Assembly (NCBI GenBank): GCA_900544845.1
Contig: UQWV01000040.1
Span: 1 to 18,399, forward strand
DNA: 18,399 nucleotides
Direction of reading: 5' to 3'
DNA from: an uncultured Collinsella sp.
GTDB lineage: Bacteria > Actinomycetota > Coriobacteriia > Coriobacteriales > Coriobacteriaceae
Positions within the stretch are counted from its first letter, which is position 1. Each line of letters starts with the position of its first letter. This document shows positions 15,266-18,399 of the stretch, one piece after another. The notes beneath the pieces were generated by a model, which was not told the origin of the DNA, did no database searches, and saw only the letters and a list, made by a program, of their open reading frames with translations. Both the position numbers and the translations under genes were made by a program.

Positions 15266-15981
15266 GCGCCGGCGCTACGCTACTCAAGCTGCAACAGATC
15301 GATTTGGAGCTCGCCCGCAACAAGAGCGAACTTGCCAATATGCCGGAGCTCAAGGAGCTCGCTTCCAAGCGCAAGACCTACGTTAAGCTCAAGGCCGAAA
15401 TGACCAAGCTCTACGCCCAACGCAAGGACCTGGATATTGAGCTCGACAATCTCAACACCACCGAGATCCAGACCAATAACGCCATCGAGGCCGCTAAGAA
15501 GCGCCACGTTGACGGCTCCGACTACCGCGAGGTACAGGACCTGGAAAACGAGCTCGCCACCCTGGCCAAGCGCCTGGACAAGATTGAGCACACCCGCAAG
15601 GATGTCGTTGTCGCCCACAAAGAGGCGCTCGACCGCGAGACCCGCGCGCAGGCCATCATCGCCAAGTTCGAGGAGGGCGTGAAGGCCGATACCAAGGCCG
15701 CCCGCGCCAAGGCTGCCGACCTGCAGGCTCAGATCGAAGCCGCCACTAAGGAGCGCACCGCTCTTGCCGCCACGCTGCCGGCCGACGTGCTCACCGACTA
15801 CGAGCGTCTGCTCAAGCAGTTCCGCGGCTTGGCCGTCGAGACCATCCAGGGCAACATCCCCACGGTCTGCCACACCGCGCTGCAGGCATCGTCCATGAGC
15901 GACCTCAACCACGACGGTAGCGAGATTACGCACTGTCCGTACTGCCACCGCCTCCTGGTGCTCCCGAGCAAGGAAGCCTAG
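15262..15981 (+). CDS. Coiled-coil protein with C-terminal zinc ribbon (COG1579-like)
   Basis: This 239-residue soluble protein is mostly alpha-helical coiled coil (about 5-180), rich in Lys, Glu, Ala and Leu, with a short C-terminal ribbon. COG1579 proteins are widespread but of unknown function, and the coiled coil is often compared with nucleic-acid or SMC-like rods. The usual ribbon has two Cys-x2-Cys pairs. Here the second pair is intact (CPYC, 225-228, followed by His229). The first is reduced to Cys203-His204 in IPTVCHTAL, with Pro where the first Cys is expected. Zinc could still be held by C203, H204, C225 and C228 or H229, or binding may be weakened. It is coupled to the Nif3-family gene by an ATGA overlap and ends 2 bases before coaBC. 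Confidence 0.85.
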   Translation: MSAGATLLKLQQIDLELARNKSELANMPELKELASKRKTYVKLKAEMTKLYAQRKDLDIELDNLNTTEIQTNNAIEAAKKRHVDGSDYREVQDLENELATLAKRLDKIEHTRKDVVVAHKEALDRETRAQAIIAKFEEGVKADTKAARAKAADLQAQIEAATKERTALAATLPADVLTDYERLLKQFRGLAVETIQGNIPTVCHTALQASSMSDLNHDGSEITHCPYCHRLLVLPSKEA

Positions 15982-15983
15982 CG

Positions 15984-17198
15984 ATGACGGCGGCATCCAA
16001 CAATTCAATGCAACTTGAGGGAAAAACGATCCTGCTGGGCATTACCGGCGGGATCGCCGCCTATAAGTCGTGCAATATCGTGCGCCTGCTGCAAAAGCGC
16101 GGCGCACGTGTCAAAGTCGTTATGAGCGAGCATGCCACGGAGTTCGTGGGCCCGCTCACGTTCCGCGCGCTCACCAATGAGCCGGTCGCGGTTGGGCTAT
16201 TCGACGACCCGTCTGACCCCATCCACCATATCTCGCTTTCGCAGGAGCCCGATCTGGTGGTCGTGGCGCCCGCGACGGCCAATATCATCGCCAAGATGGC
16301 CAACGGCATCGCCGACGACCTCATCTCCACCACGCTGCTTGCGACGCCGCGGCCCGTCGTGATCGCGCCGGCCATGAACAATGGCATGTGGAAGGCGCCG
16401 GCGACGCAGGCCAACATGGCCACGTTGCGCGACCGCGGCGTTCACGTGGTGGGACCCGGCAGCGGCTACCTTGCGTGCGGCGACGTGGACACGGGCCGCA
16501 TGAGCGAGCCCGAGGACATCGTCGAGGCTGTCTGTGAGGTGCTCAACCCCGTGCCGCAAGACCTGACGGGCAAGCGCATCGTCATCACCGCCGGCCCCAC
16601 GCACGAGCCGATCGACCCGGTGCGATTCATTGGCAACCGTTCTTCGGGCAAGATGGGTATCGCCCTGGCGGGGAAGGCCGCACGTCGCGGTGCCGCCGTC
16701 ACGCTCGTGCTGGGACCGACATCGCTCGACGTTCCCCGCGGTGTGGAGTGCGTGCACGTACAGACCGCCTCAGAAATGCTCAAGGCAGCGCTGAGCGCCT
16801 TCCAGACGGCCGACGCGGCCATTTGCGCCGCCGCCGTCGCCGACTACACTCCAGCGGCCCCAGCGGACCATAAGCTCAAAAAGTCCAACGAGCCCTTGGA
16901 TCGAGTTGAACTGGTCGAGACCGTTGACATCTTGGCCGAGCTTTCGCGTCAAAAGGGAGAGCGGCGCGTGATCGGCTTTGCGGCCGAGACCGATAACGTC
17001 GTGGAGTACGCGCAGCGTAAGCTCGCCCGCAAGGGTTGTGACGCCATTATCGCCAACGATGTCTCGCGCGCCGATTCGGGTTTTGGAACCGATACCAACA
17101 AGGCGTGGATTGTGAGCACAACGGGCGTGCAGGAACTTCCCGTACTCACAAAACCCCAGCTCGCAGATACAATTTTGGACTTGCTTCAAAATTCTTAA
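15984..17198 (+). CDS. coaBC: Bifunctional phosphopantothenoylcysteine decarboxylase/synthase (CoaBC)
   Basis: CoaBC adds cysteine to 4'-phosphopantothenate (CoaB, CTP-dependent) and then decarboxylates the product with FMN (CoaC), two steps of coenzyme A synthesis. The 404-residue protein has the CoaC half first: TGGIAAYKS (21-29), the catalytic His in HHISL (81-85), PAMN (129-132) and GYLACGDVDTGRM (161-173, Cys165). The CoaB half follows, with ITAGPTHEPID (201-211), FIGNRSSGKMG (215-225), the KLKKS lysines and ANDVS. Both halves are complete. ATG 15984 has GGAAG 8 bases upstream. ATG 16008 (Met9) would also keep the whole domain. No terminator is evident after the stop before the tRNA-Pro promoter. 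Confidence 0.96.
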   Translation: MTAASNNSMQLEGKTILLGITGGIAAYKSCNIVRLLQKRGARVKVVMSEHATEFVGPLTFRALTNEPVAVGLFDDPSDPIHHISLSQEPDLVVVAPATANIIAKMANGIADDLISTTLLATPRPVVIAPAMNNGMWKAPATQANMATLRDRGVHVVGPGSGYLACGDVDTGRMSEPEDIVEAVCEVLNPVPQDLTGKRIVITAGPTHEPIDPVRFIGNRSSGKMGIALAGKAARRGAAVTLVLGPTSLDVPRGVECVHVQTASEMLKAALSAFQTADAAICAAAVADYTPAAPADHKLKKSNEPLDRVELVETVDILAELSRQKGERRVIGFAAETDNVVEYAQRKLARKGCDAIIANDVSRADSGFGTDTNKAWIVSTTGVQELPVLTKPQLADTILDLLQNS

Positions 17199-17206
17199 AA
17201 AAGTTC

Positions 17207-17236
17207 TTGCACAAGGCTAAAGTTTCGGGTTAATAT
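17207..17236 (+). promoter_or_regulatory. Promoter of tRNA-Pro
   Basis: TTGCAC (17207-17212), 18 bases, then TAATAT (17231-17236) resembles a sigma-70-type promoter about 43 bases before the tRNA. TATACT at 17234-17239 is an alternative -10 but would make the spacer 21 bases. Both lie in the short AT-rich gap after coaBC. Confidence 0.6.
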
Positions 17237-17278
17237 ACTCCCTGTTGCGAGCGAGAGCAGAGCAACAAACAAAAGCTT

Positions 17279-17355
<77 letters not shown>

Positions 17356-17364
17356 GAAGTTTGC

Positions 17365-17394
17365 AGGTCAGGCACCTAGTGCCTGACCTTTTTT
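17365..17394 (+). terminator. Rho-independent terminator after tRNA-Pro
   Basis: A perfect 11-bp stem (AGGTCAGGCAC, 17365-17375, with GTGCCTGACCT, 17379-17389) has a CTA loop and a run of six T (17389-17394), then A and four more T. It starts 10 bases after the tRNA CCA end. Confidence 0.95.
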
Positions 17395-17397
17395 ATT

Positions 17398-17427
17398 TTA
17401 AGCAATTGCTTAATTTTGTTTAAGCAA
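17398..17427 (+). repeat. Three TTAAGCAA copies, two forming a 16-bp palindrome
   Basis: TTAAGCAA occurs at 17398-17405 (plus), 17406-17413 (minus) and 17420-17427 (plus). The first two make the perfect palindrome TTAAGCAATTGCTTAA. The first and third are direct repeats 22 bases apart, about two helical turns. This has the form of a protein-binding site. No adjacent gene start explains it, so a function is only a guess. Confidence 0.5.
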
Positions 17428-17818
17428 CAGGGTGCCAAAAATCAACCTGAGCGATAATCGCCTTTTGCGGCTACTTGCGCGTTTTGCACACGCTTGAGCC
17501 GATTTATTAACGCAATATGAATCTACATACGCGTAGCTGGTATGCAGCCGAGTACAGGCTGTATTTATCGCGGCGATTAACACAGATATAGCGACTATAA
17601 CGGACAAGCGTGTCGCTGTATTTATTCCAGTAGTTCACTTGATCGGTGGACAAGTGGGCTGTTGCAACGAAACGCCAAGCAGGATGGGCTCTATACGAGG
17701 ACGCCGCAGAGGCAATGGCGGGGGAGTGCGGCAGGCGCTCTGAGAGCCGCTGTATGACCCCATTTCTCCTCAACTCGATAATTTGTGTTTCAAGCCACGA
17801 ATCGGTCGAGCAATTGCC
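17399..17818. other. Non-coding, lower-GC intergenic region
   Basis: About 420 bases between the tRNA-Pro terminator and the convergent minus-strand terminator hold no gene I can support. Composition is visibly richer in A and T than the rest, especially 17390-17660. Open frames exist (a 112-codon minus frame over 17507-17845 and a 74-codon plus frame from GTG 17646). They lack ribosome sites, show no family motif, and both run through the terminator hairpin at 17826-17853. What is visible is the TTAAGCAA cluster near 17400 and a direct repeat at 17558/17615. Confidence 0.6.
17558..17625. repeat. Short direct repeat GCTGTATTTAT (two copies)
   Basis: The 11-mer GCTGTATTTAT occurs at 17558-17568 and 17615-17625, 57 bases apart, in the non-coding region. 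The flanks differ. Such a match is mildly unlikely by chance in 420 bases but could reflect AT-rich composition. Confidence 0.35.
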
Positions 17819-17853
17819 AAAAGAAAGGCCCATGCAGGATTGCACGGGCCTTA
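17819..17853 (-). terminator. Rho-independent terminator of the histidine kinase gene
   Basis: Read on the minus strand, AAGGCCCGTGCA, loop ATCC, then TGCATGGGCCTT forms a 12-bp stem with one G-T wobble, followed by TTTCTTTTT. The wobble would be an A-C mismatch on the plus strand and the T tract is only on the minus side, so the direction is clear. It lies about 110 bases after the kinase stop codon. Confidence 0.88.
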
Positions 17854-17962
17854 CATCAGATCAAATTTGAGCCAGAAGCACCAAACGGGGCAGACGCAAC
17901 ACCATCTCGTCGCGGCCTCGGCGAGCGATATATCGCAGTCGAGGTAGACATCGAGGAATTCG

Positions 17963-18399
17963 TCAGATCCCGCACAGTGGGACCGTGATGGTGGCCACCG
18001 CGCCGCCCGAGGGACTGTTGGCGAGCGAGACGGAGCCCCCGTGGGCGCTCGCGGCCTCGGAGGCGGCGTGGAGGCCGAGCCCGTAGTGGCGGCCTCCGTC
18101 GCGCGAGGAGCGGGAGGAGTCGTCTGTGAAGAGGCGCTCACAGCCGCGTTCGAGAGCGGCGGGAGAGAAGCCCGGTCCGTCGTCGGCCACCTCGATGACG
18201 AGGTGTCCGCCTGCGACGTCGCAGGAGACCGCCACGCGCGAGCGCGCGTGCTCGGCGGCGTTGACCACAAGGTTCGCGGCGGCTCGCGCCAGGGCGGTTC
18301 GGTCGAGCGGGGCCTCGGGGCGTGGATTGGCTACACTGATGTGGACAGTTCCGGGAGGGGCGCAGGAGACGGGAGGGCCGTATATGAGGGACCCCAGGC
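17963..18399 (-). CDS. Sensor histidine kinase, C-terminal ATPase part (partial)
   Basis: The frame is open from the right edge of the window to a TGA at 17963-17965, giving 144 residues of a longer protein whose start lies outside. It is the HATPase_c domain of a two-component sensor. The N box is at about 41-50 (AANLVVNAAEH, with Asn46), the G1 box is DDGPGF (72-77) and the G2 box is GLGL (106-109). A closing beta segment (GGSVSLANSPSGGAVATITVPL) follows. The phosphorylated His, sensor and membrane segments are not in view. An in-frame GTG at 18268 is internal and not a start. The response regulator, if paired, should lie beyond 18399. It converges on the tRNA-Pro unit and has its own terminator. 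Ligand and targets cannot be inferred. Confidence 0.85.
   Translation of the reverse strand, partial: LGSLIYGPPVSCAPPGTVHISVANPRPEAPLDRTALARAAANLVVNAAEHARSRVAVSCDVAGGHLVIEVADDGPGFSPAALERGCERLFTDDSSRSSRDGGRHYGLGLHAASEAASAHGGSVSLANSPSGGAVATITVPLCGI

Noticed and set aside
17507..17845. 112-codon minus-strand frame in the intergenic region
   Set aside because: The start lies inside the terminator hairpin, there is no ribosome site, and no family is recognisable. A short Tyr/Lys/Arg-rich repeat in it simply follows the DNA repeat at 17558/17615.
17646..17870. 74-codon plus-strand frame from GTG
   Set aside because: It begins right after a stop with no ribosome site and runs through the minus-strand terminator. 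The composition is not that of the neighbouring genes.
17851..18270. 139-codon minus-strand frame overlapping the histidine kinase
   Set aside because: Its translation is a Pro/Arg/Ser/Ala-rich out-of-frame shadow. The alternative frame shows clear N, G1 and G2 boxes of a kinase.

Overview
The window is GC-rich (by eye) and almost entirely coding. It looks like core chromosome of a high-GC Gram-positive bacterium. Gene content, gene order, strong AAAGGAGG-type ribosome binding sites and protein style fit Coriobacteriia (Actinomycetota), with a Collinsella-like genus as my best guess. This is from recall and inspection, not a search.

Layout. Positions 1-40 hold the 3' half of a tRNA, probably Ala(GGC), followed by a rho-independent terminator (55-84). 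From 116 to 17198 seventeen genes run on the plus strand with gaps of 0-84 bases, several overlaps and no terminator that I can see between them. In order they are: an ABC-F ATPase; a 98-residue membrane protein of unknown function; an M50/site-2 protease-like membrane peptidase; scpA; scpB; an RluB/RsuA-type pseudouridine synthase; cmk; plsC; ispH; a DUF512 radical-SAM-like protein; der; plsY; gpsA; rpe; a cysteine desulfurase; a Nif3-family protein; a zinc-ribbon coiled-coil protein; and coaBC. (Counting the ABC-F gene and coaBC, this is eighteen reading frames.) A tRNA-Pro(GGG) with its own promoter and terminator follows (17207-17394). Next comes a roughly 420-base, lower-GC non-coding stretch with short repeats. 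The window closes with a minus-strand terminator and the C-terminal part of a sensor histidine kinase that runs off the right edge.

How the genes fit together. scpA and scpB encode the kleisin and accessory subunits of the SMC condensin. GpsA makes glycerol-3-phosphate, PlsY adds the first acyl chain and PlsC the second, so three steps of phosphatidic acid synthesis lie within about 6 kb. Cmk supplies CDP for CTP, which is needed to activate phosphatidic acid. IspH ends the MEP isoprenoid pathway. The pseudouridine synthase, Der and the ABC-F protein act on rRNA or ribosomes. Rpe, the cysteine desulfurase and CoaBC supply pentose phosphate, sulfur and coenzyme A metabolism.

I do not see a phage, transposon, CRISPR array, toxin-antitoxin pair or defence system. 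The most interesting points are small: a Glu in place of the conserved Asp of the PlsC catalytic motif, a degenerate first half of the zinc ribbon, a DUF512 protein of unknown function, an unrecognised small membrane gene beside the M50 peptidase, and a three-copy TTAAGCAA repeat in the only sizeable non-coding region.
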